Source of the DNA: Deltaproteobacteria bacterium UBA1386
GTDB lineage: Bacteria > Desulfobacterota > Syntrophorhabdia > Syntrophorhabdales > Syntrophorhabdaceae
Assembly (NCBI GenBank): GCA_002305765.1
Contig: DBQU01000013.1
Location: 8,295 to 27,148 of the forward strand
Direction of reading: 5' to 3'
Length of the DNA: 18,854 nucleotides
The notes below the pieces were generated by a model that made no database searches, was not told where the DNA came from, and saw only the letters and a list, made by a program, of their open reading frames with translations. Below are positions 8,692-15,604 of this stretch, piece by piece. Position numbers and translations under genes: made by a program. How positions within the stretch are numbered: position 1 is the first letter of the stretch; every line of letters starts with the position of its first letter.

Positions 8692-9954
8692 TCAGCCCTC
8701 TCTCCCGCTCCGGGGCTCGAGGAGGCCCCTTATGATCCGCGCTGTCTCATCCATGACGTGTCTCTGATCGGCGACGATCGAGAAACCGGCCTGTCGTGTG
8801 GATTCATAAAGGTCGTTGTCCGTACGCAGCCTCATCACCGTGCGGTGTATGTCGACGGCCGTTTCCACAAGGAAACCTGCCTTTCTTTCAAGGATGGAGG
8901 CGGCGATGTCGTGGAAGTTTTCCGTGTGTGGCCCGAACAGCACGGGTGTGCCCACGAAGAGGGGCTCGAGCATGTTCTGACCGCCGTAGGGAGCGAGGGA
9001 ACCGCCGACGAAGGCGGCCACGCTTTTCGCGTAGATCCCCATGAGGTCGCCCACGGTGTCGACGACCACGATGTCGGCACGGTCCTCATCCGTGCCCTCC
9101 TTGATGCGGGAATAGCGGGCGGTCCTGAAGGTCTTCGAAAGCTCCTCCTCGATCGTGGCGGCCAGATGGAGTTCCCTGGGCGCTATGAATATCCTGTGAT
9201 CCGGGAGGTCGGATTTGAGGAGCTTGACCGCCCTGTATATCTCGTCGAGCTCCTTTTCCTTCACGCTGCCGATGGCTATGATCCTGTCGCGTTCTTCCCT
9301 GCCCGGGATGCTGTCGGCAACGGGACGGTAGTACTTGATGTTGCCCGTGGCGAAGACCCGCTCCGGGGCCATGCCGATGGAAATGAAGCGCTGCCTGTGC
9401 TCCGCGGACTGCGCGATGACGGCGTCTACCCCAGCCAGAGCCGATCTCATGAACACGGACAGCCTGCGGTAACTGGCGAGGGTGCTGTCCGATATGCGCC
9501 CGTTGACGATAACGACCGGGATGCGCCGTCTGCCAGCCTCCCAGATCAGGTTGGGCCAGATCTCCGTTTCCACGATGATGATGGCCGAGGGATTGTGGTG
9601 GGAGAGGAAGCGTCGCACGGAGAAGCGCAGGTCGAAGGGTAGAGAGGCCACCTTCCTGCCGTCCCTGGCGCCTTCTTTTCTTTGAAGCATTTCCTGAGCG
9701 TATGATGTGTTGGCGGTGAAGAGAAAATGAGCCGGCCCACCGTTCTTCGCGAGGTAGTCGGCCACGCCCTCGGCGATAATGGCCTCTCCTATCGACGCCC
9801 CGTGGATCATGCAGGCACCCGTATCCGGCCTGTCTTTCACCCGCGGGAGAAGGCGCGCGCGGAAGTTCTTCCTCATCTTCGCGTTGGCAAGCCCGATGAC
9901 GACGAAGACGGGCAGGGCGCTGAGGGTGAGCAGATTGTAGATCACTTTCCACAT
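8692..9954 (-). CDS. waaA: 3-deoxy-D-manno-octulosonic acid (Kdo) transferase
   Basis: 420 residues, the usual size for WaaA/KdtA. A membrane-embedded N-terminal helix covers about residues 5-25, followed by a basic stretch. The catalytic glutamate motif HGASIGE gives E57. The C-terminal GT-B half has the nucleotide-sugar motif GGSLAPYGGQNMLEP followed by GPHTENFHDIA. The enzyme transfers one or more Kdo residues from CMP-Kdo to the lipid A precursor at the inner membrane; how many it adds cannot be read from sequence. The ATG at 9954 overlaps the restored end of the upstream acyltransferase gene by 13 nt, which suggests translational coupling. mazG follows after 2 nt. Confidence 0.96.
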   Translation of the reverse strand: MWKVIYNLLTLSALPVFVVIGLANAKMRKNFRARLLPRVKDRPDTGACMIHGASIGEAIIAEGVADYLAKNGGPAHFLFTANTSYAQEMLQRKEGARDGRKVASLPFDLRFSVRRFLSHHNPSAIIIVETEIWPNLIWEAGRRRIPVVIVNGRISDSTLASYRRLSVFMRSALAGVDAVIAQSAEHRQRFISIGMAPERVFATGNIKYYRPVADSIPGREERDRIIAIGSVKEKELDEIYRAVKLLKSDLPDHRIFIAPRELHLAATIEEELSKTFRTARYSRIKEGTDEDRADIVVVDTVGDLMGIYAKSVAAFVGGSLAPYGGQNMLEPLFVGTPVLFGPHTENFHDIAASILERKAGFLVETAVDIHRTVMRLRTDNDLYESTRQAGFSIVADQRHVMDETARIIRGLLEPRSGREG

Positions 9955-10603
9955 GCCGCTTCTTCCGCTCTTTCGGTCAGTTGGACAAGCGTTGCCTCGA
10001 GCTTGAGGCGCGTTTTCTCTGTTTCTTCGGCACTGAGGTCACGGTCTACAGGGATAGGGTCTCCCCAGAGAAAGACGACCCGGGAGAAAGGGTAGGGGAG
10101 TATGAAGCGGTCCCAGGAATGAAACGTTTTTTTTTACGCGCACCGTAACTGACGGGGAGGAGGGCCTTGCCGGAGAGCCGCGCAAGCTCCACGATGCCTT
10201 TCTTCACGGTAAAGCGGGGCCCTTTCGGGCCGTCAGGGGTGATGGCGATATCGATATTGTCCTTGAGGTCGTGGAGGATCTCCCTGAGCGAGGAGACGCT
10301 GCCTTTTCTGTAGGAACCCCGGACGGTGCCGATCCCGAAGTAGTTCACTATCCTGGCAATGAACTCTCCGTCGCGGTGGCGGCTGATCAGCACCTTGCCT
10401 CCGCCGCCCTTCTTCGCGAAGGGCATCATGAGGAGCCTGCCATGCCAGAAACAGACGATGTAGTTGCGGACGTTCCCCCAGACCTCGTCGGATGGCCTGT
10501 TCACGTGTTCAACGCGCAGCGTCAACCTCAGTGCCGTCAGGAACGCGAATACCATGGGAGGCATGACGTGCAGCATCAGGAAGGATTTGATCTTCTTCTT
10601 CAT
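9942..10603 (-). CDS. DUF374 lysophospholipid acyltransferase-like protein, frame broken at an A9 run
   Basis: Probable lipid A or phospholipid acyltransferase of the DUF374 (LPLAT) family. Read straight from the ATG at 10603, it has the family motifs FWHGRLL (52-58), SRHRDGE (74-80), GSYRKGS (96-102) and TPDGPKGP (122-129), then enters nine A residues at codons 157-159. There the frame leads to an unrelated 26-residue tail and a TAG at 10048-10046 (185 residues). A -1 shift (or one extra A) gives instead an uninterrupted reading with the family-like SWDRFILPYPFSRVVFLWGD, ending at TGA 9944-9942, about 220 residues in all and overlapping waaA by 13 nt. The start shares one base with the msbA stop (TGATG). 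From memory, DUF374-type enzymes include the LpxJ late acyltransferases, so secondary acylation of lipid A is a reasonable guess. Sequencing error, recoding and true mutation remain possible. Confidence 0.85.
10127..10135 (-). other. A9 homopolymer at the frame change (possible slippage site)
   Basis: Nine T on the plus strand, read as AAA AAA AAA on the coding strand after GGT GCG CGT. Re-reading one A, or a transcript with one added A, moves translation into the frame that encodes the missing C-terminus. Runs of this length are known substrates for both polymerase slippage and -1 ribosomal slippage, and are also frequent sites of indel errors. Confidence 0.75.
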
Positions 10604-12357
10604 CAGCGTTTCTTTCCCAGGGGGATGACCTTCTTGCGGGCCCCCTCGCGGAACTGGATCTCGTAGAGCTTCCTGTAGGGCCCTTCCTGCTCGATGAGCG
10701 ACCCATGGGTGCCTTCCTGGACCACCATCCCCCTGTCGATGACGATGATCCGATGGGCGTTGATGATCGTGGAGAGTCTGTGGGCGATGATTATCGTCGT
10801 CCTCCCTTTCATCAGGTTCTCGAGGGCCTTTTGGACCTCTATCTCTGATTGGGCGTCGAGGGAGCTCGTGGCCTCATCGAGGATGAGAATGGGAGCGTTC
10901 TTGTAAAGGGCCCTGGCTATGGCGATGCGCTGCTTCTGGCCGCCGGAAAGACGCACCCCTTTTTCGCCGACGACGGTGTCGTATCCCTTGGGGAGCTTGA
11001 GGATGAAATCGTGGGCGAAGGCCATCCGGGTCGCCTCGTAAAGCCTCTCTTCGTCAGGCTCGACCCCGTAGGCGATGTTGCTCCGTATCGTATCGTTGAA
11101 GAGGATGACGTCCTGCGTGACAAGGGCGATGTTCCTTCTGAGGGAATCAAGGGTCACGTCGCGGATATCGGCGCCGTCGACCCTGACGAGACCCTCGGTG
11201 ACGTCGTAGAACCTCGGGATCAGATTGACGAGGGTGGTCTTCCCCACACCGCTCTTCCCGACGACGGCGATCACCTCGTTCTTCTCGATCCGGAGGTTTA
11301 TGTTGTTGAGGACCATCTTTTCATCGTATCGGAAGGAGACGTTCTCGAAGTCTATGACACCCTCGACCTTCTCGAGCTGGGCGGCATCCGGCTTCTCCAT
11401 GACCTCGGGCTGCCTGTCGATGATCTCGAAGACGCGCTGGCTGGCGGCGAGCCCCTGCTGGACGTTGTGGTTCTCCTTGTTGATCTTCTTGATGGGCTCG
11501 TAGAGCATGATAAGGGATGCCATGAAGGCGAAGAAGGTACCGGGGGTGGAGTTTCCCAGGATGACCTCCCGGCCCCCATACCAGATGACGACACCGACAG
11601 CGACCCCGCCGATGACCTCCATCACGGGGTGCGATAGTGCCCGGATCTTCGTGCGCTTCATGGAGATCCTGAAGAGCGATTCGTTCTCCGCGGTGAATCT
11701 CTTGTTCTCGTATCCCTCCATGGAGAAGGCCTTGACGATCCTCTGGCCGGTGATGGTCTCATGGAGGAAGCTGGTGAGGCGCGCCAGGTATTGCTGGATA
11801 TTGAGCCCTATCTTCCTGAGCTTCTTGCCGAAGGCGACAATGGGATAGATGGAAAAGGGCAGGATCAGGAAGGCGATAAGCGTCAGCTTCCATTCCATGC
11901 GGAAGGCCACGATGACGAGGCCGATGATGGTGAAGGCGTCCTTGAGGACTGCCGCGACGGAATCGGAGACGGTGCTCTGGACGAGGGAGACATCGTTCAC
12001 TATCCGGGAGATGTTCGAGCCCGTGGGTGTCTTGTCGAAGAAGGAGAGGGGCTGTTTCTGCATGTTGTAGAAGACGAGATTCCTGATGTCCGTGACCACC
12101 CTTTGCCCGACATAGCCCATGAAGTAACCCTGAACGTACTCGAAGGAGCCCTTGATCAGGAAGAGAACGATGACCGCCGCGGGCATGATGTAGAGCTTCG
12201 TCAGGTCCTTCTCGAAGAATATGGAGTCAAGGACCGGTTTGACGAGGTAGGCGCTGAAGCTCTGCGCGCCGGAGCACAGGGACATGAAGATCATGGCGAG
12301 GATGAGCTTTGTCTTGTAAGGATACGCGAATCTAAGAAGTCTCAGGTAGAGGTTCAT
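10603..12357 (-). CDS. msbA: Lipid A/LPS export ABC transporter, permease-ATPase fusion MsbA
   Basis: 584 residues, matching the MsbA half-transporter. The N-terminal ~310 residues form a six-helix exporter domain. The ATPase domain has Walker A G367-K-S-G-V-G-K-T-T375, signature LSGGQ at 470-474, and Walker B ILILDEATSSLD with D494-E495; the switch histidine follows in IIIAHRLSTI. A homodimer flips core-lipid A across the inner membrane. Context supports MsbA rather than a drug exporter: the ATG overlaps the lpxB stop by four bases (ATGA), and an acyltransferase and waaA follow. Walker A reads SGVGKTT rather than the common SGSGKST, a conservative variation that keeps the lysine and Thr. Nothing suggests loss of function. 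Confidence 0.95.
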   Translation of the reverse strand: MNLYLRLLRFAYPYKTKLILAMIFMSLCSGAQSFSAYLVKPVLDSIFFEKDLTKLYIMPAAVIVLFLIKGSFEYVQGYFMGYVGQRVVTDIRNLVFYNMQKQPLSFFDKTPTGSNISRIVNDVSLVQSTVSDSVAAVLKDAFTIIGLVIVAFRMEWKLTLIAFLILPFSIYPIVAFGKKLRKIGLNIQQYLARLTSFLHETITGQRIVKAFSMEGYENKRFTAENESLFRISMKRTKIRALSHPVMEVIGGVAVGVVIWYGGREVILGNSTPGTFFAFMASLIMLYEPIKKINKENHNVQQGLAASQRVFEIIDRQPEVMEKPDAAQLEKVEGVIDFENVSFRYDEKMVLNNINLRIEKNEVIAVVGKSGVGKTTLVNLIPRFYDVTEGLVRVDGADIRDVTLDSLRRNIALVTQDVILFNDTIRSNIAYGVEPDEERLYEATRMAFAHDFILKLPKGYDTVVGEKGVRLSGGQKQRIAIARALYKNAPILILDEATSSLDAQSEIEVQKALENLMKGRTTIIIAHRLSTIINAHRIIVIDRGMVVQEGTHGSLIEQEGPYRKLYEIQFREGARKKVIPLGKKR

Positions 12358-13478
12358 GTTCTCTCGAGAAAGTGTAGTATGGCGTCCGCTGCCAACCGGT
12401 AGGAATCCTGTTTCTTCAGTTTGTCGGTGATCGATCCCAATTCGCCCGCAACGCCCTGTCTCCCTTTATCTATCATAGAAATGACCTTCCTGGCAATGGT
12501 TTCGGGCTCGAGGCGCTGAATGAACTCCGGGAAGACCTCCTTGCCTGCGATGATGTTGGGAAGGCCGATGAAGTCGACGTGGACGATGAGGCGCGCGATG
12601 GCGTAGGAGACACGGGATATGCGGTAGATGATGGCTGTGGGGGCGCCGAGTAGGGCCGCCTCCAGGGTCGCGCTGCCGGAAGCGACTATGGCGGCGTCGC
12701 AATAGGCCAGCGCGTCGTGAGAGCCCCCTTTCAGGACCGTTACGCCATGATCGCCCTGAAGGAACGGCGTGATGACCGGTTCGTCGATATTGTCCGCGAG
12801 GGGTAGAAGGACGGTGAGATCGGGGATTCTCCGGCGCATGATGCCCAGCGTCGCCGCGATGACGGGCATGTGCCGCCGTATCTCGTTCCGTCTGCTTCCG
12901 GGCATGACGGTGAGGATGGGCCGGTCCCCGGGGACCCCCGCCTTCGCCACAAACTCGCCGCGGGTGAGGGAGGGCCGCACGGTCCCGGCGAAAGGGTGGC
13001 CGATATAGACAGCCGGGACTTTCGCCTTCGCGTACAGGTCCTCCTCGAAGGGAAGGATGCAGATGACCATGTCGACGTGTTTCCGGATCTTCCTGAGGCG
13101 CCCCCGCTTCCAGGCCCATACCTGCGGCGGGATGAAGTATACCACGGGAATTCGGAGGGAACGGGCGAAGGAGGCTATCCTCATGTTGAATCCCGGGAAG
13201 TCGACGAGCAAAACGAGGTCCGGTCGCTCCGCCCTGATATGGGTCTTGACGGTGTCGAAGGCCTTCCTGATGTTCCCCGCGTGGGAGAGCACCTCGCTGA
13301 GGCCCGTCACGGAGATATCCCGGTAATCCCGGACAACCCTGACGCCGGCGTCGGCGAGCCTGTCCGAACCCATGGCTGTTATACGCAGATCTGCTGACCT
13401 GCTGAGGGATTCGACGAGATGGCGGGCATGGGTCTCCCCGGACAACTCACCCGTCGATATGAATATCTTTTTATCGAT
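12354..13478 (-). CDS. lpxB: Lipid-A-disaccharide synthase, apparent ATC start
   Basis: GT19 glycosyltransferase joining UDP-2,3-diacylglucosamine and lipid X into the tetra-acyl disaccharide at the inner membrane. Family segments in order: ISTGELSGETHA, VDFPGFNMRIA, PPQVWAWKRGR, VMPGSRRNEI, VASGSATLEAALLGAPT, YRISRVSYAIARLIV and GLPNIIAGKEVFPEFIQ. The conserved first strand and glycine loop (DKKIFISTGELSGE) begin at 13475, but between an in-frame TAG (13502-13500) and that point there is no ATG, GTG or TTG. I place the start at ATC 13478-13476, giving 374 residues, close to E. coli LpxB. The first standard start, TTG 13445, gives 363 residues but removes the first strand. The ATC overlaps the end of the oxidoreductase gene, and the 3' end overlaps msbA by ATGA. 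Identity is sure; the start is not. Confidence 0.93.
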   Translation of the reverse strand: MDKKIFISTGELSGETHARHLVESLSRSADLRITAMGSDRLADAGVRVVRDYRDISVTGLSEVLSHAGNIRKAFDTVKTHIRAERPDLVLLVDFPGFNMRIASFARSLRIPVVYFIPPQVWAWKRGRLRKIRKHVDMVICILPFEEDLYAKAKVPAVYIGHPFAGTVRPSLTRGEFVAKAGVPGDRPILTVMPGSRRNEIRRHMPVIAATLGIMRRRIPDLTVLLPLADNIDEPVITPFLQGDHGVTVLKGGSHDALAYCDAAIVASGSATLEAALLGAPTAIIYRISRVSYAIARLIVHVDFIGLPNIIAGKEVFPEFIQRLEPETIARKVISMIDKGRQGVAGELGSITDKLKKQDSYRLAADAILHFLERT

Positions 13479-14406
13479 GGCCTGTACCCTGTCCGCCCGC
13501 TATGCAGTCCTGGACCCTGCTTGCAAGCTCGAGTGCCCTGAGACCGTCGGTTCCGCTGACGCTGGGGGCCGAGTTGCCTCCCACGGCCCTGACGAACTCG
13601 AGGAGTTCGTCCCTGACGGGGTCCATCTGCGCGGCGGTGTACTCCGTTGTGTCCGACCCTTCCCCTTCCTTCCTTATGATGCTGGTGAGCTTTCCCTGCA
13701 TCAGGTCAACGGAGAGATACCTGTCTTCCTCGTAGATGGAGAGGGAGCGCTCGCGGAACGTGGAGATACGGCTCGCCGTGATGTTCGCCACGCACCCGCC
13801 GACGAAGTCGATCCGGGCGCTGGCGAAGTCCGTCAGGCTCGTGAAGAAGGGGACGCCCTGCGCCCTGACATCCGCGACCTCTTCACCGACGAGGGACAGG
13901 ACAAGATCGATGTCGTGGATCATGAGGTCGAGGACGACGTCCACGTCGGTGGACCTGCCCGTGAAGGGACTGATCCTGCGCGCCTCGATGAACCGCGGCC
14001 TCCGGACGAGGGGGAGCGCCTGTCTGAGCGCGGGGTTCAGCCTTTCGAGATGGCCCACCTGGAGGACGAGCCCTCGCGCGGTTGCCATGTCGACGAGTTC
14101 CCGTGCCTCTTCCGGGAGCACGGTGATGGGTTTTTCCAGGAAGACATGGACGCCCCGTTCCAGACAGGCCTTCGCGATGGCGTAGTGGGACTGAGTCGGT
14201 GTGGCGATGACGGCGCAGGCCGCGTCGGGCAGGATATCGGAATAACGGGAGAAGGAGGGAACCGTGTATTTCTCGGCATATTCGCCGGCGAGAGCGTCAT
14301 CGACATCGACAACCCCGCAGACGCGGACGTCCTCGAAGGAGCAAAGCTTGCCGAGATGGATGCGGCCCATGTGGCCGAGACCGATGAGGGCGACGTTTAC
14401 CGGCAT
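13471..14406 (-). CDS. Gfo/Idh/MocA family NAD(P)-dependent oxidoreductase, GnnA-like by context
   Basis: 311 residues. The N-terminal Rossmann fold has GLGHMG at 9-14; the family EKP motif is E91-K92-P93; the catalytic region carries MIHDID with H164 and D167. It lies between lpxA and lpxB, overlapping the lpxA end by 10 nt and the proposed lpxB start by 8 nt. In Acidithiobacillus ferrooxidans, GnnA of this family sits between lpxA and lpxB and oxidises the 3-OH of UDP-GlcNAc so that the transaminase GnnB can make UDP-GlcNAc3N, leading to amide-linked acyl chains. Here no aminotransferase gene is adjacent. A role on a UDP-amino sugar in lipid A synthesis is inferred from position; the substrate is unknown and GnnA function is not proven. 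Confidence 0.88.
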   Translation of the reverse strand: MPVNVALIGLGHMGRIHLGKLCSFEDVRVCGVVDVDDALAGEYAEKYTVPSFSRYSDILPDAACAVIATPTQSHYAIAKACLERGVHVFLEKPITVLPEEARELVDMATARGLVLQVGHLERLNPALRQALPLVRRPRFIEARRISPFTGRSTDVDVVLDLMIHDIDLVLSLVGEEVADVRAQGVPFFTSLTDFASARIDFVGGCVANITASRISTFRERSLSIYEEDRYLSVDLMQGKLTSIIRKEGEGSDTTEYTAAQMDPVRDELLEFVRAVGGNSAPSVSGTDGLRALELASRVQDCIAGGQGTGHR

Positions 14407-15164
14407 ATCCCCCTCGTTGACGATTCTATGAACTCGATGAGATACCCGATATTGTCCCCGTCCAGCTCCTCCCTGATGATCTTGAGGGATGTCGTGAGGG
14501 GGAGAGCGGACCTGAAGAGGATGCGGTACGCCTTCTTCAGCTTCATTATCTCATCCTTGGAGAAATTGCGCCTTTCGAGGCCCACGAGGTTGAGGCCGTA
14601 GAGTTTCGCCCTGTCGCCGGCGGCGATGACGAAGGGAGGCACATCCTTGGGGATCCCCGTCAGACCGCTGATGAAAGCGTACTTGCCGACCCTGCAGAAC
14701 TGGTGGACGGCGCAGAGGCCGCTGAAGATGACAAAATCGGAAACCTCCACATGGCCCGCGAGGGTTGCCCCGTTCGCCATGATGATATTGTTCCCCACCT
14801 TGCAGTCGTGGGCGATGTGAGCGTATGCCATGATGAAATTGTTCTCCCCCACCTCGGTGACGCCGCCCCCTTTCATGGTTCCCCGGTTGATGGTGACGTA
14901 TTCCTTTATGGTGTTGTTGCGGCCTATGACAACCCGGGTGGGTTCGTACTTGTAGCCGATGTCCTGGGGAGGTCCTCCGATGGAGGCGAAAGGGCTCACG
15001 GTGCAGCCTTCGCCTATGACGGTGTTTCCCTGAACGACGACATGGCTCTCGAGGCGGCTGCCCGCGCCGATGCGCACGCCCCCTTCAACTATGCAATAGG
15101 GACCGATCTCGACATCTCCTGCGATCTCGGCGCTGCTGTCAACGATGGCGGTTGTATGTATCAC
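14397..15164 (-). CDS. lpxA: Acyl-ACP--UDP-N-acetylglucosamine O-acyltransferase
   Basis: First lipid A enzyme: adds a 3-hydroxyacyl chain to UDP-GlcNAc (or a diamino analogue) in the cytoplasm. 255 residues from the chosen GTG, the usual length. Left-handed beta-helix hexapeptide repeats run through about residue 175, followed by a helical C-terminal domain. The catalytic histidine is H119 in AHIAHD (E. coli H125), and HQFC at 154-157 matches the substrate-binding segment. G167 aligns with E. coli G173, the chain-length position. Start choice: a GTG at 15179 exists, but GTG 15164 has AGGGAG 6 nt upstream and starts the family N-terminus (M)IHTTAIVDSSAEI. It begins 11 nt after fabZ and its TAA overlaps the oxidoreductase by 10 nt. 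Confidence 0.95.
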   Translation of the reverse strand: MIHTTAIVDSSAEIAGDVEIGPYCIVEGGVRIGAGSRLESHVVVQGNTVIGEGCTVSPFASIGGPPQDIGYKYEPTRVVIGRNNTIKEYVTINRGTMKGGGVTEVGENNFIMAYAHIAHDCKVGNNIIMANGATLAGHVEVSDFVIFSGLCAVHQFCRVGKYAFISGLTGIPKDVPPFVIAAGDRAKLYGLNLVGLERRNFSKDEIMKLKKAYRILFRSALPLTTSLKIIREELDGDNIGYLIEFIESSTRGICR

Positions 15165-15170
15165 GTAAGT

Positions 15171-15176
15171 CTCCCT
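15171..15176 (-). promoter_or_regulatory. Ribosome binding site deciding the lpxA start
   Basis: AGGGAG directly after the fabZ stop, 6 nt before GTG 15164-15162. It favours this GTG over the in-frame one five codons earlier, which overlaps the fabZ TGA and has its nearest GGAG only 1 nt away. Confidence 0.7.
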
Positions 15177-15604
15177 CACTCCTGTTTTAACATGGCCATA
15201 ATACGCGCCTCGGCGACGACGTCGTCTCCGACGTAGGCCTTTGCCTCGAATACCCAGATCTCCCGTCTGTGTTTCACGACGTCGACAACGAACCTGAGCT
15301 GGTCGCCGGGGATCACCGGTTTGCGGAACCGTGCCCCGTCGATGCCGGTAAAGAAGACGGTACCCTTCATGCCGGGGAAGGACTTGAAGGCAAGGACGCC
15401 GCCTGCCTGCGCCATCGCTTCAAGGATGAGAACGCCGGGCATGATGGGCCTTCCCGGGAAGTGACCCTGAAAGAAAGGCTCGTTGATGGTCACGTTCTTT
15501 ATGGCGACTATCCTCTTTGTCTCTTCGAATTCGATGACACGGTCGACGAGGAGAAAGGGGTATCTGTGGGGCATCAGGCTCAGTATCTCATTTATGTCGA
15601 TCAT
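15176..15604 (-). CDS. fabZ: 3-hydroxyacyl-[acyl-carrier-protein] dehydratase FabZ
   Basis: 142-residue hot-dog-fold dehydratase that converts 3-hydroxyacyl-ACP to trans-2-enoyl-ACP in fatty acid elongation. The catalytic pair is visible: H48 in GHFPGRPIMPG and E62 in ILEAMAQAGG. The N-terminus (M)IDINEILSLMPHRYPFLLVDR is typical. Start choice: the frame is open to an ATG at 15652, but ATG 15604 has GGAGG 6 nt upstream and gives the family length. It overlaps the lpxD 3' end by 17 nt. Lying between lpxD and lpxA, it draws on the same hydroxyacyl-ACP pool, so coordinate expression balances phospholipid and lipid A synthesis, as known in other Gram-negatives. Confidence 0.97.
   Translation of the reverse strand: MIDINEILSLMPHRYPFLLVDRVIEFEETKRIVAIKNVTINEPFFQGHFPGRPIMPGVLILEAMAQAGGVLAFKSFPGMKGTVFFTGIDGARFRKPVIPGDQLRFVVDVVKHRREIWVFEAKAYVGDDVVAEARIMAMLKQE

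Noticed and set aside
8758..9642. Plus-strand open frames opposite waaA, msbA and the lpx genes
   Set aside because: They are shadows of well-supported minus-strand genes and lack motifs and plausible ribosome binding sites.
13443..13445. TTG as the start of lpxB
   Set aside because: It is the first standard start in frame, but it deletes the conserved first beta-strand and part of the glycine loop; kept only as an alternative.
15165..15179. Earlier GTG start for lpxA
   Set aside because: It overlaps the fabZ stop, its Shine-Dalgarno spacing is about 1 nt, and it adds five residues not typical of the family.
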